Positions 39,031 to 47,653 of a stretch of 55,579 nucleotides of DNA are shown here, in pieces. How positions within the stretch are numbered: position 1 is the stretch's first letter; the number at the start of each line of letters is the position of its first letter. This DNA comes from JAGOLU01 sp964542665. GTDB taxonomy: Bacteria > Patescibacteriota > Microgenomatia > UBA1406 > GWC2-37-13. The notes beneath the pieces are model-generated. The model saw only the letters and a list, made by a program, of their open reading frames with translations. It had not been told where the DNA came from and made no database searches. The stretch covers positions 1 to 55,579 of the forward strand of contig CAZIUF010000003.1 in the NCBI GenBank assembly GCA_964542665.1, read 5' to 3'. Made by a program: the position numbers and the translations under genes.

Positions 39031-40038
39031 GGACATTGATCGAATACTCTTCATTAGATTTATTAACACCACTATAAGTATGGTGGATATGTACGCAAGT
39101 AGACAAAATGTCCAGATCGAGATATCCCGTCGAGGAAATGTCATATCAAGCACCGTGATGATGATGATATGAACAAAAAATAGCTCATATGAGTATGTGC
39201 TGCACCATCTCATGCACTGTATAAAAAGTTTACCGATCCGATTGTTCATTTCCCAGTATGGAGTCAGTTTGGTTATGACGATATAAAGTGTAACCATAGT
39301 CCATATCGAGTAGGTGATGTGAAAAATATCTGGCGGATACTTATGATAATACGTACTCACTTGCACATGTTGTGACACGAGGGCGAGCAAGATGATGAAC
39401 CAAAGACTCAGCGCACCAAAGATGATACCCATAAGGTTGGCCCACTTACGATGCGTAAATAGATCTATCACCCACCGAGCAATCAGCGCAATGCTCAACC
39501 AACTTCCAATCATCCATACTCGATAGTTTGCGTTCCACCATGGTCGATTGAACTGATATGCACACGCAAGCCCCAGGCTGACCAGTATCAAAAAAAGAAA
39601 TGCTTTTCTGCTCGCATGAAATAGTCGATCAGTTAGTGGAGATACTATCGCAAGCAATATGAAAAGGAGTACCAGCCAATGAAAATCTATCCCTCCCATC
39701 AGCGTACTATTTTGAAAAAAGTACCGAAGAGTGAGTTTGTGTGGTTGAAACCAATAGGTGATTGCAGTATAGGCAACGAAAAATAAATAGTAGGGGATAA
39801 CTAAGCGCTTAAGGCGTTTACCGATATAGGCGAGGTAGTTACTCAAATCAAACGGTGTGTTAGGTATTTTGGTCACTGCAACAGAACAAAGTAAGATCAC
39901 CGGTACCACGAACTGTGCCCAACTCCAGATCCACGCGACCCAGGGGAATTTTAGATAGTACGGCGCGATATGAAGAAAAATGATGATGAGGATAGAGGAC
40001 CCGCGGAGGACATCAATAGCGTGGTTTCGACTCGGCAT
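39013..40038 (-). CDS. Membrane acyltransferase (acyltransferase-3 family)
   Basis: A 341-residue integral membrane protein with about ten helices. The N-terminal signature HAIDVLRGSSILIIIFLHI carries the conserved RG and His of acyltransferase-3 enzymes, which O-acetylate or O-succinylate surface sugars and lipids. IGKRLKRLVIPYYLFF is the matching second motif. The acceptor is unknown. It diverges from cysS, 97 bases away, and converges on the tRNA/small-protein unit. It could modify polymers made by the glycosyltransferases in this window. Confidence 0.82.
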   Translation of the reverse strand: MPSRNHAIDVLRGSSILIIIFLHIAPYYLKFPWVAWIWSWAQFVVPVILLCSVAVTKIPNTPFDLSNYLAYIGKRLKRLVIPYYLFFVAYTAITYWFQPHKLTLRYFFQNSTLMGGIDFHWLVLLFILLAIVSPLTDRLFHASRKAFLFLILVSLGLACAYQFNRPWWNANYRVWMIGSWLSIALIARWVIDLFTHRKWANLMGIIFGALSLWFIILLALVSQHVQVSTYYHKYPPDIFHITYSIWTMVTLYIVITKLTPYWEMNNRIGKLFIQCMRWCSTYSYELFFVHIIIITVLDMTFPRRDISIWTFCLLAYISTILIVVLINLMKSIRSMSLRKTE

Positions 40039-40135
40039 AGAATAGATATATTGTAATGGATAACGCGTACGCCAAAAGTCAAAGTTGTGTTAGAGATCAC
40101 CATCCCAAAGTGCGCGACATGAGGTAAAATGAACC

Positions 40136-41488
40136 ATGCGACTCTATAACACGCTCAGTCGATCAATCGAGGACTTCAAGCCTCTGCTTGGACACAAAGT
40201 AGGTTTATACTGCTGCGGACCAACGGTATACGATTTTACTCATGTCGGACACTTGCGTAAGTACACGATGGATGATGTGCTCAAGCGAACACTGAAATAT
40301 TTTGGCTTCGAAGTGAAACATGTCATGAATATCACTGATGTTGGACATCTTTCTGATGATGCTGATAGTGGCGAGGACAAGATGGAAAAAGGTGCAAAGA
40401 AATATGGCAAAACAGTGTGGGAAGTTGCCGATATGTACACCGATTTTTTCAAACGATCCATGCTTCTCATGGGAGTGATGCCACCTGATGTGACTAGTAA
40501 AGCAACAGAGCACATCCAGGCGATGATTGAAATGATCAAAATACTTACTAGTAAGAGATATACATACGAAACAAGCGAGGCAGTGTATTTTGATACGACA
40601 AAGTTCGCGACATATGAAGCCTTGTCTGGTCAGAGACAAGAAGACAAACAAAAAGCAGTCCGCACAGAAGTCGTTGATGATCAAAACAAGAAGAATCCTG
40701 CGGATTTCTCACTCTGGTTCAAACGTGTCGGTAAATTTGCCGACCATGCGATGTATTGGAGCTCACCGTGGGGTGATGGTTTCCCAGGCTGGCACATTGA
40801 GTGTAGCGCCATGAGTCGACAGTACCTCGGAGATCAGGTCGATATCCATACGGGTGGCATCGATCATGTACCGGTACACCATACCAATGAGATCGCTCAG
40901 TCAGAAGCAGCCACCGGCAAACACCCATTTGTAAAGTATTGGGTACATCACAACTTCCTCATGGTTGAAGGTGAGAAAATGAGTAAATCACTTGGAAACT
41001 TTTTGACGATTGACGAAGTCATTAATAAAGGCTATGATCCGATGGCGCTTCGCCTGCTCTTTCTCCAAACACATTATCGTAGCGAGATGAACTTTACATG
41101 GGCTGCACTCGATGCTGCGCAAACTGCATACACGCGTATGGTGGAAAGATTGACGCATGAGGGCATAGTAGATGTACAGCTGGATACGCAGTTCAAAGCA
41201 GCACTCAAAAATGATCTCGATACTCCTGTTGCTCTGTCAATACTCATGAGTACGAAGAATCACGAACAGGCGAGTCGATTTGCACATGTATTGGGTCTCG
41301 AGTTAAAGCCAATCCAAAAAGCATCTGTTGAGGTGCCCTCGGAGATTTCTGTCCTTGCTGAAAAAAGAAATGATGCAAAAAAAGCAAAAGATTTCAAGAT
41401 GGCTGATGCACTACGTGTTCAAATAGAGTCAAAAGGATACAAAGTACTTGATAACAAAGATGGAACGTATAAAGTAGTTCATGTATAA
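40136..41488 (+). CDS. cysS: Cysteinyl-tRNA synthetase
   Basis: Class I synthetase, 450 residues. The zinc Cys and HIGH-like motif are CCGPTVYDFTHVGH (about 26-39), the second zinc-site region is GWHIECSAM, then HHTNEIAQSEA, and KMSKS is at residues 281-285. The C-terminal helical domain ends RNDAKKAKDFKMADALR, typical of CysS. TAAAAT (40125-40130) lies 5 bases before the ATG, so the mRNA should be leaderless. The methyltransferase gene follows after 27 bases. Confidence 0.97.
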   Translation: MRLYNTLSRSIEDFKPLLGHKVGLYCCGPTVYDFTHVGHLRKYTMDDVLKRTLKYFGFEVKHVMNITDVGHLSDDADSGEDKMEKGAKKYGKTVWEVADMYTDFFKRSMLLMGVMPPDVTSKATEHIQAMIEMIKILTSKRYTYETSEAVYFDTTKFATYEALSGQRQEDKQKAVRTEVVDDQNKKNPADFSLWFKRVGKFADHAMYWSSPWGDGFPGWHIECSAMSRQYLGDQVDIHTGGIDHVPVHHTNEIAQSEAATGKHPFVKYWVHHNFLMVEGEKMSKSLGNFLTIDEVINKGYDPMALRLLFLQTHYRSEMNFTWAALDAAQTAYTRMVERLTHEGIVDVQLDTQFKAALKNDLDTPVALSILMSTKNHEQASRFAHVLGLELKPIQKASVEVPSEISVLAEKRNDAKKAKDFKMADALRVQIESKGYKVLDNKDGTYKVVHV

Positions 41489-41515
41489 TCCTATCCACTA
41501 TCCTAGGATAGAGGT

Positions 41516-42061
41516 ATGAACACATTCTCATTCACCATAATCTTTCTAGCGGTTGGATCAGCGATCGTGAGCTATGTGTGGGCCACTACGTCTGGACCTC
41601 TTCAGAAACATGTGAAGTCAATGTTGTCCGGAACTATCTTGATTCAGCTATTTGCCAATATCCTCCATATATTTTCGGGATTCATTTTCCCATTGCCGCT
41701 CGAGCTGGATATACCTATTCGCTCACTCGGATTGACGATATTTACTATTGGAATATTTATTGCTGTATGGGCAAAATATTCGATGCGGCGCAACTGGGGT
41801 ATGCCAGGACAGCATGATGAAAAAAAGCAAACAGAACTAGTAACTGCGGGTCCGTATATGTACACTCGCAATCCGATTTATCTTGGCGCAATCCTTATGA
41901 ACTTTGGCGTCGCCATTGCACTCAAGAGCGCATTTGTCTTCATTATTTTTGTAATCTATAACTATTTTTACACTCAAGTTCTGATCGAGGAAAAACTCTT
42001 AAAGAAAATCTTTGGGAAGTCCTTCGTAGAATATTGCAAGAAAGTCCCTCGATTCATATAG
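41516..42061 (+). CDS. Isoprenylcysteine-carboxylmethyltransferase-family membrane protein
   Basis: A 181-residue protein with four or five membrane helices. The C-terminal SAM-binding part carries GPYMYTRNPIYLGAIL, the hallmark of the ICMT/PEMT-like family (RHPxY-type), then EEKLLKKIFGKSFVEYCKKVPRF, the closing segment. These enzymes methylate small molecules or lipids at the membrane; prenylcysteine is not expected in bacteria, so the substrate is unknown. It probably shares a transcript with cysS, though TATAAT at about 41487 could drive it separately. Confidence 0.85.
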   Translation: MNTFSFTIIFLAVGSAIVSYVWATTSGPLQKHVKSMLSGTILIQLFANILHIFSGFIFPLPLELDIPIRSLGLTIFTIGIFIAVWAKYSMRRNWGMPGQHDEKKQTELVTAGPYMYTRNPIYLGAILMNFGVAIALKSAFVFIIFVIYNYFYTQVLIEEKLLKKIFGKSFVEYCKKVPRFI

Positions 42062-42063
42062 AA

Positions 42064-44118
42064 TTACTTTATAGACTTTACGGACTCTTCGCTGACAACG
42101 ACCCGTGCATCGACTCCAACAGCTTTCCCCTCTGGAGTAATCATCACTGGATTGATATCGATTTCCTGGATAAAGTCGGATGTAGACATTAAGTGATCAA
42201 GTATTTGGATCATTTCGTACAGATGGCCTATATCAACTGGCTGTGCACCACGATACCCTTGTATGAGCTGGCCAAGCTTGCTCTTTTGTAAGATATATTG
42301 TGTATACGCGTAGCTTACAGGTGAAATCAGTCGTTCTGTTTCATGAATAAGATTGGCAAGTACACCACCTAGACCAATGACGATAACGGGGCCAAATACT
42401 GGATCGCGTTTGGTACCGATGATAAGCTCATATCCCTTGATCATTTCCTGGATCAGAACCTGTTGAAAACCCTCGATCTTCCGCATCTGCATGAATGCTT
42501 CCTCAGCTTCCAGATAACTATTGATACCGACTTTGACTCCGCCCGCATCACTTTTGTGAGTGACGGAAGACGATGATACTTTCATTACGATTGGATACAC
42601 TATCGATGAAAGTGCTTCGTGGAGTGAGTGTGTGTCATGAGCAGTACGGTATGGGGTGAGGTGTATACCTGCCTTTTGTAAAGCATCGTACGACTCAGTC
42701 AACGTAAGCGTCCGTGGTGGTTTGTTTGATGGAGATATTGTTTTTTTCTTTACAAGAATAGGTACGTGAAGCGGTCGTTTTGCCCGCTCGGCAAATACTC
42801 CTATGGCTTGGATAAGTATTTCCAGGTCATCAAAAAATGGCATCTGATTTGATTCAAATATTTTTTGAACCGTCGCCATCGATGAAGCTCCTAAAAATAC
42901 AGGATAAATAGGGTGGGGAAGAGTGGTTTGCAATCCTATCAATGATTTTGCTGTGTCTTCAAGTTGAGTATTTGCCTGTGGTGTCACAATAACAATCACG
43001 CCTCCTGTGTTTTTTTCGTCTGCTGTCTCAGCTACGGCCATTGCAAACTTTGAGGCATCGGCATCTCCACGCACATCGTATGGGTTAGGAACGGGCGTGT
43101 CGTTCGGGACAATCGATTTGATATGGAGTTTGTGTAGGGAAAGTCCAGCACGATCTATTGCATCGGCAGCAAGCACTCCACAACCTCCTGCATTGGTGAT
43201 GACGATTATCCGATCATTTTTTGGTATGACATGGTAGTTTGCTATCTGAATATAGGTGATCAGTTCGTTGATAGTGCGCGCACGAATAGCTCCACACTGA
43301 TGAACAACCGTATCAAATATCGCATCATCTCCTGCCAGACTACCTGTGTGTGATACCGCAGCCTGAGCTCCGGCAGTACTTGAGCCTGCCTTGACGATGA
43401 TCACTGGTTTGTGTCGTGTCGCCTCAGCGAGCGCATGCATGAATCGTGACCCATCATGAATATCCTCTAGATACATAGCAATGACCTGAGTATGTTCATC
43501 TTGAGTTAGATATTCGAGCGTATCACACTCGTCAATGTTTGACTTGTTACCGAGACTGAAGAAGTACGAAAAACCGATGCCCTGATGAGCAGAAAACTGG
43601 TCGATCATCACACTCCCGATGGCGCCTGACTGTGAAATAACTCCAACATGTCCCACAGGCACAGGCCCAACCAAAAATGTAGTGTTAAGTCCGGACACGG
43701 TATTGATAAACCCTGCACAATTGGGACCCAAGATCCTCATGCCCGTATCTCTGATGATATTTTGGAGTTGTGTTTCTCGGGCGATCGATTCTGGATTATT
43801 TTCTTCTTTAAATCCTGCAGCCAAAATCACTACTGACTTGCAGATACTTTTTGCTTTTTCCATCTCGGCAAGAGTGACGTCGGCGGGTGTCGCAAATACA
43901 ACTAAGTCTACCGGGGAGGTGAGCTCCGAAAGTGTGCTCAGAGTATCGTGGCCGAGTACCTGTCCTTTGTGAGGGTTGATGAAGTGCATCTCGTGCATGT
44001 ATCCCTGCAGGAGCATATTTTTGGCTACGAGATGTCCTACCTTGTGGTAGTCCTTTGAAACTCCTACAATCGCAACAGATTTAGGTGAAAAGAAATGATG
44101 GAGATCAGACGGTGACAT
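42064..44118 (-). CDS. ADP-forming acyl-CoA (acetate-CoA) synthetase, fused alpha-beta
   Basis: Makes ATP from ADP, phosphate and an acyl-CoA such as acetyl-CoA, giving substrate-level energy in fermenters. 684 residues: N-terminal CoA-binding domain (KSVAIVGVSKDYHKVG), succinyl-CoA ligase-like domains (GVISQSGAIGSVM), the phospho-histidine segment SHTGSLAG, and a C-terminal ATP-grasp part (VMKVSSSSVTHKSDAGGVKVG). The alpha and beta subunits are joined in one chain. The final residues (SVKSIK) are coded by the AAAGTCTATAAAGT microrepeat also found by proS. It converges on the methyltransferase gene with a 2-base gap. Confidence 0.93.
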   Translation of the reverse strand: MSPSDLHHFFSPKSVAIVGVSKDYHKVGHLVAKNMLLQGYMHEMHFINPHKGQVLGHDTLSTLSELTSPVDLVVFATPADVTLAEMEKAKSICKSVVILAAGFKEENNPESIARETQLQNIIRDTGMRILGPNCAGFINTVSGLNTTFLVGPVPVGHVGVISQSGAIGSVMIDQFSAHQGIGFSYFFSLGNKSNIDECDTLEYLTQDEHTQVIAMYLEDIHDGSRFMHALAEATRHKPVIIVKAGSSTAGAQAAVSHTGSLAGDDAIFDTVVHQCGAIRARTINELITYIQIANYHVIPKNDRIIVITNAGGCGVLAADAIDRAGLSLHKLHIKSIVPNDTPVPNPYDVRGDADASKFAMAVAETADEKNTGGVIVIVTPQANTQLEDTAKSLIGLQTTLPHPIYPVFLGASSMATVQKIFESNQMPFFDDLEILIQAIGVFAERAKRPLHVPILVKKKTISPSNKPPRTLTLTESYDALQKAGIHLTPYRTAHDTHSLHEALSSIVYPIVMKVSSSSVTHKSDAGGVKVGINSYLEAEEAFMQMRKIEGFQQVLIQEMIKGYELIIGTKRDPVFGPVIVIGLGGVLANLIHETERLISPVSYAYTQYILQKSKLGQLIQGYRGAQPVDIGHLYEMIQILDHLMSTSDFIQEIDINPVMITPEGKAVGVDARVVVSEESVKSIK

Positions 44119-44205
44119 ACCCTATCAGACTACCATGGAAACATCCATACGACAAGCGAAAGACATAAGCTTGCAGCTCGCGGCTTTTTGGGCTTTCAGC
44201 TGTTT

Positions 44206-44748
44206 CTATTGTTCAAAATCTGGAGTTGTCTCATCGCCATTGGTCACTGCACCCGGTGCTGCAGGTGTTGGACCGCGATCATTGACCCATTGGATATATG
44301 CACATCCAGAGGCCGTCTTGGTCTTAGCATCCCATTTGGCCGTTGAGCACTTTTTCAACTTACGGCCACTTGCGGTAGTTTGCATGACGAGTTTTGCTCC
44401 ACAGTCAGGACAATCTTCAGAGAGCAACTCTGGTTTATCCATCCAGTCTACGTAGTCACATCCGGTGGACTTTTTTTCAACTTTGTCCCATCCGCCTGTG
44501 CTACATTTTTTCATTTTCTTTCCGCTACGTGTCGTTTGCATCATGAGCTTTGCACCACACTTTGGACATTTCTCATCGAGCTCCATAGGTGGATCATTAA
44601 TCCATTTGACGTATCCGCACCCTTCTGTCTGACGAGTGGTTGGATTCCAATTTCCCGTACTACACCTTTGTAATTTTTTTCCTGATGGGGTCGTTTCAAC
44701 TGGCTTGAGGTCTGCGCCACAGGTTGGGCACTTGTCTGAAGTTGTCAT
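44206..44748 (-). CDS. Triple topoisomerase-type zinc-ribbon protein
   Basis: A 180-residue protein made of three copies of a roughly 50-residue C4 zinc ribbon. Each has CPxCGA near its start (CPTCGADLKP, CPKCGAKLMM, CPDCGAKLVM), a KKxxRCST/KKCST step and a GC-x-YV-x-W end. These are the zinc modules found at the C-terminus of bacterial topoisomerase I. Here they stand alone, without catalytic domains. DNA or RNA binding is likely from the fold; the partner is unknown. The protein ends in an acidic, Pro-rich tail. Confidence 0.82.
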   Translation of the reverse strand: MTTSDKCPTCGADLKPVETTPSGKKLQRCSTGNWNPTTRQTEGCGYVKWINDPPMELDEKCPKCGAKLMMQTTRSGKKMKKCSTGGWDKVEKKSTGCDYVDWMDKPELLSEDCPDCGAKLVMQTTASGRKLKKCSTAKWDAKTKTASGCAYIQWVNDRGPTPAAPGAVTNGDETTPDFEQ

Positions 44749-44797
44749 AGTCAGGAATAAACAAATAAAAATAATGAGCGAACCTGCTCAGTATCGG

Positions 44798-45376
44798 TCA
44801 TTTGCTCCTGGATTTCAAGTGGTGCAGATATGTCTTCTCGTCGACCAATTTGCTTAGGTCATGCATCCGTTGGATAAAGAGGATCCCTTCAAGATGATCG
44901 TATTCGTGGAGAAAAATCCGTGCAACGAGACCACTCATCTCCGTTTTGACCAACTTCTTAAGTTGATTATGATATGTGACAACGATTGATTTTGGTCGCG
45001 GTACAGGTCCAAAGACGAGACCTTTTGAAGTGGTGATAGACAGACATCCTTCCCAGTCGGTAACTACTTCATCTGAGGACTCTATGATTTTGGGATTGAT
45101 CACTGCTATTTGACCCAGGTGAGGTAGCTGGGTACGTGTTTTTGTCGGGTGAATATCCATCATAAACATACGTATCGACTGGCCAACTTGTGGAGCAGCA
45201 AGCCCCACTCCTTGTGCGCGTATCAACGTTTTTGACATGCGAGATATCAGCAGGTCAAGATTGGCACCCTGTGATACTGATTTTGCCTTGGCCCACAGCA
45301 CTGGATCACCCAACTGGACTATGGGAAGTGGTCTGACACGGACCGCAGAAGATGTAGGGCTCGCTGACTTGGTCAT
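44798..45376 (-). CDS. def: Peptide deformylase
   Basis: Removes the formyl group from new proteins. 192 residues with all three metal-site motifs: GVGLAAPQVG (56-65), EGCLS (109-113, metal Cys) and HEYDH (157-161, two His ligands and the catalytic Glu). An N-terminal extension of about 14 residues is slightly long. TATAAT (45387-45382) stands 5 bases before the ATG. It lies downstream of ridA in the ilv direction but has its own leaderless promoter. Confidence 0.96.
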   Translation of the reverse strand: MTKSASPTSSAVRVRPLPIVQLGDPVLWAKAKSVSQGANLDLLISRMSKTLIRAQGVGLAAPQVGQSIRMFMMDIHPTKTRTQLPHLGQIAVINPKIIESSDEVVTDWEGCLSITTSKGLVFGPVPRPKSIVVTYHNQLKKLVKTEMSGLVARIFLHEYDHLEGILFIQRMHDLSKLVDEKTYLHHLKSRSK

Positions 45377-45412
45377 GGCTCATTATACTATGGGTTTTTA
45401 CACATGTCTCAA

Positions 45413-45790
45413 CTATTCGGTATTTGCACAAGCTATACATTCTATCTCAACTCGTGCATCACGGGGCAAGCGAGCTACTTGGACCGTTGACCTAGCTGGG
45501 CGGTGGTCGCCAAATGCTTTGGCGTATAGCTCGTTGAACTTCGCAAAGTCATTCATGTCTGCGAGGAAATTTGTTGTTTTTACTACATCTTTGAGAGTCA
45601 GTTTTTCTTGCGCAAGAATATCTTTGATATTGCTGACTATCTCCGACATTTGATTTTCGAGACTCTCAACGAGAATGCCCTCTGCATTGGTACCAATGAC
45701 ACCAGAACAATAGACTGTGCTGCCAACTCTCACCGCTTGTGAGTACGGGCCAATTGCCTTGTAACGTTTTGCAGAATTGATAAGTTTCAT
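45413..45790 (-). CDS. ridA: RidA family enamine/imine deaminase
   Basis: A 125-residue protein that hydrolyses reactive enamines such as 2-aminoacrylate, made as side products by PLP enzymes like threonine dehydratase. Signatures are the N-terminal AIGPYSQAVRVG and the C-terminal ARSTVQVARLPRDARVEIECIA, with the substrate Arg in the last stretch. It follows ilvA by 45 bases on the same strand, which fits its known job of clearing IlvA by-products. Confidence 0.95.
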   Translation of the reverse strand: MKLINSAKRYKAIGPYSQAVRVGSTVYCSGVIGTNAEGILVESLENQMSEIVSNIKDILAQEKLTLKDVVKTTNFLADMNDFAKFNELYAKAFGDHRPARSTVQVARLPRDARVEIECIACANTE

Positions 45791-45835
45791 ATGGTTGAAA
45801 AATAAATTGAAAATTGTGAATTTGAATTTTTGTAA

Positions 45836-47101
45836 TTATACAAGCAAATTAAAGACCAGATCGTCACTCGTGATTTTTTTATATGATAAACCTATCTTGT
45901 CCATCTTTGCGAGAAGAGGAGTTAAGTCTTCCTTATTCTTTAACTCTAATCCAACGAGTGCTGAACCGCGTTCTTTATTAGTTTTTTTAAGATACTCGAA
46001 AAGGACGATGTCGTCGTTTTTTCCAAGTGCGTGATTTAAGAAATCGCGCAGCTGTCCTGGTTTCTGGGCAAACTCGATAAGGAAATAATGTTTGAGACCT
46101 CGATATACCAAACTTTTCTCAAGTATCTCTGGGTATCGTAGTAGATCGTTGTTGCCACCACTCACGACACACACAACTGATTTACCCTTGAGCTGATCCT
46201 TCTTGAGCTCTAAAGCAGCAATGGCAAGAGCTCCTGCTGGCTCAGTGATGATACCTTCAGACTGATATAGATCTATCATCGATGTGCATACGAGTCCGAC
46301 CGGACATACAACTACCGAGTCCACACACTCTTTTGCTATGGCCAAAGTGTTCGCACCCACCGTTCTCACTGCTGCTCCATCAACAAATGTATCAAACTTT
46401 TCTAAGGTAACTGGATGGCCCGCATGGAGACCTTGATACATACAGTCGGCATGCTCGGGCTCGCTCCCTACTACCTTGGTGGCAGGTGATACATGCTTGA
46501 AATAACTTGAGACTCCAGAAATCAGACCGCCTCCACCAACACAACAAATTACCATGTCTGGCTTTTTATCAGATTTTCCCTCGTGAAGCTGAAATTGCTC
46601 CATGATCTCGAGACCCACAGTGCCCTGTCCTGCAATCACATCAACATCATCAAAAGGATGTATGAGTGTAGCGCGCTGTGTAGTACAGTAGCGAAATGCT
46701 TCAACTTTTGCCTCATCAAACGTATTCCCATAAAGCTTGATCTCAATATATTTTCCACCAAAGTTCTTGACTTTCTCAACCTTTTGATTGGGCGTAGTGA
46801 CAGGCATATATATTACACCTTTCACTTTGAGTTGAGTACAGGCGTAAGCCACACCTTGGGCATGATTTCCTGCCGATGCACAGACGACGCCTTTCTTTTT
46901 CTGTGCCGGCGTCAATAACGACATCTTGTAGTACGCACCACGAATCTTGAATGAGCGCACCATCGTGAGATCCTCACGTTTAAGATAGATGTCAGCATCA
47001 TATTTTGTTGATAAGCGACGACTATACTGAAGCGGAGTCTCATCCAATACAGTACTAAGTAAGCGTTTAGCTTTTTCTATAGAAGATTTGGGTATATTCA
47101 T
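45836..47101 (-). CDS. ilvA: Threonine ammonia-lyase (threonine dehydratase)
   Basis: First step towards isoleucine: threonine to 2-oxobutanoate. 421 residues. The PLP lysine is in MVRSFKIRGAYYKM, the phosphate-binding glycines in CCVGGGGLISG, and SGGNND lies near the domain end. The C-terminal half-ACT-type regulatory region (HYFLIEFAQKPGQLRDFLN) suggests feedback control by isoleucine or valine. It comes 16 bases after ilvN, so the two are probably translated from one mRNA. Confidence 0.95.
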   Translation of the reverse strand: MNIPKSSIEKAKRLLSTVLDETPLQYSRRLSTKYDADIYLKREDLTMVRSFKIRGAYYKMSLLTPAQKKKGVVCASAGNHAQGVAYACTQLKVKGVIYMPVTTPNQKVEKVKNFGGKYIEIKLYGNTFDEAKVEAFRYCTTQRATLIHPFDDVDVIAGQGTVGLEIMEQFQLHEGKSDKKPDMVICCVGGGGLISGVSSYFKHVSPATKVVGSEPEHADCMYQGLHAGHPVTLEKFDTFVDGAAVRTVGANTLAIAKECVDSVVVCPVGLVCTSMIDLYQSEGIITEPAGALAIAALELKKDQLKGKSVVCVVSGGNNDLLRYPEILEKSLVYRGLKHYFLIEFAQKPGQLRDFLNHALGKNDDIVLFEYLKKTNKERGSALVGLELKNKEDLTPLLAKMDKIGLSYKKITSDDLVFNLLV

Positions 47102-47117
47102 ACAATAAATTTAAGTG

Positions 47118-47633
47118 TTATTTGACCATTGATAATACGTTTTTCCTATCTTGCATTTCCCCTTTTACTAGGGCAATTCTGCCAGATCTAACAAACTCTT
47201 TCACTCCATAACTCTTGCATAGCATTTTTAAGTTATTTATCTCTTCTGGAGTCCCAGATAGTGAAATAGTCACATCAGCTTTACTAAAGTGGGCTATGTT
47301 TGCACTTGAGAGTTTCACTATTTCATTGACTTCTTTTCTCTTTTTGGGCGAATTTGTACTTACTTTAATGAGCGCAACTTCATTGACGACGAGCTGCTCA
47401 TCAACAGCATCAACCACCTTTATCACCTCGATGATACGGTATATCTGTTTTACAATTTTCTCCACTAGACTTCCGTCGGCATTTACAGTGATGGTAAAGC
47501 GTGAAAGCTTGCTGTCACCAGCTTCAGATACGGTAAGTGACTCAATGTTGATGCGCCGTCGCAAGAAAAGGTCTGCGATGCGATAGAGAACACCGGGTTT
47601 ATTTTCTGAGAAAACAATAATTGTATAAAGCAT
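47118..47633 (-). CDS. ilvN: Acetolactate synthase small (regulatory) subunit
   Basis: Regulatory partner of IlvB. 171 residues with an N-terminal ACT domain (FSENKPGVLYRIADLFLRRRINIESLTV) that binds valine in characterised enzymes, and the typical C-terminal ACT-like part (FVRSGRIALVKGEM). The length matches the common 160-175 residue form. It begins 20 bases after ilvB and directly precedes ilvA. Confidence 0.95.
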   Translation of the reverse strand: MLYTIIVFSENKPGVLYRIADLFLRRRINIESLTVSEAGDSKLSRFTITVNADGSLVEKIVKQIYRIIEVIKVVDAVDEQLVVNEVALIKVSTNSPKKRKEVNEIVKLSSANIAHFSKADVTISLSGTPEEINNLKMLCKSYGVKEFVRSGRIALVKGEMQDRKNVLSMVK

Positions 47634-47653
47634 CTGGTAAATGAATTGGTAAT

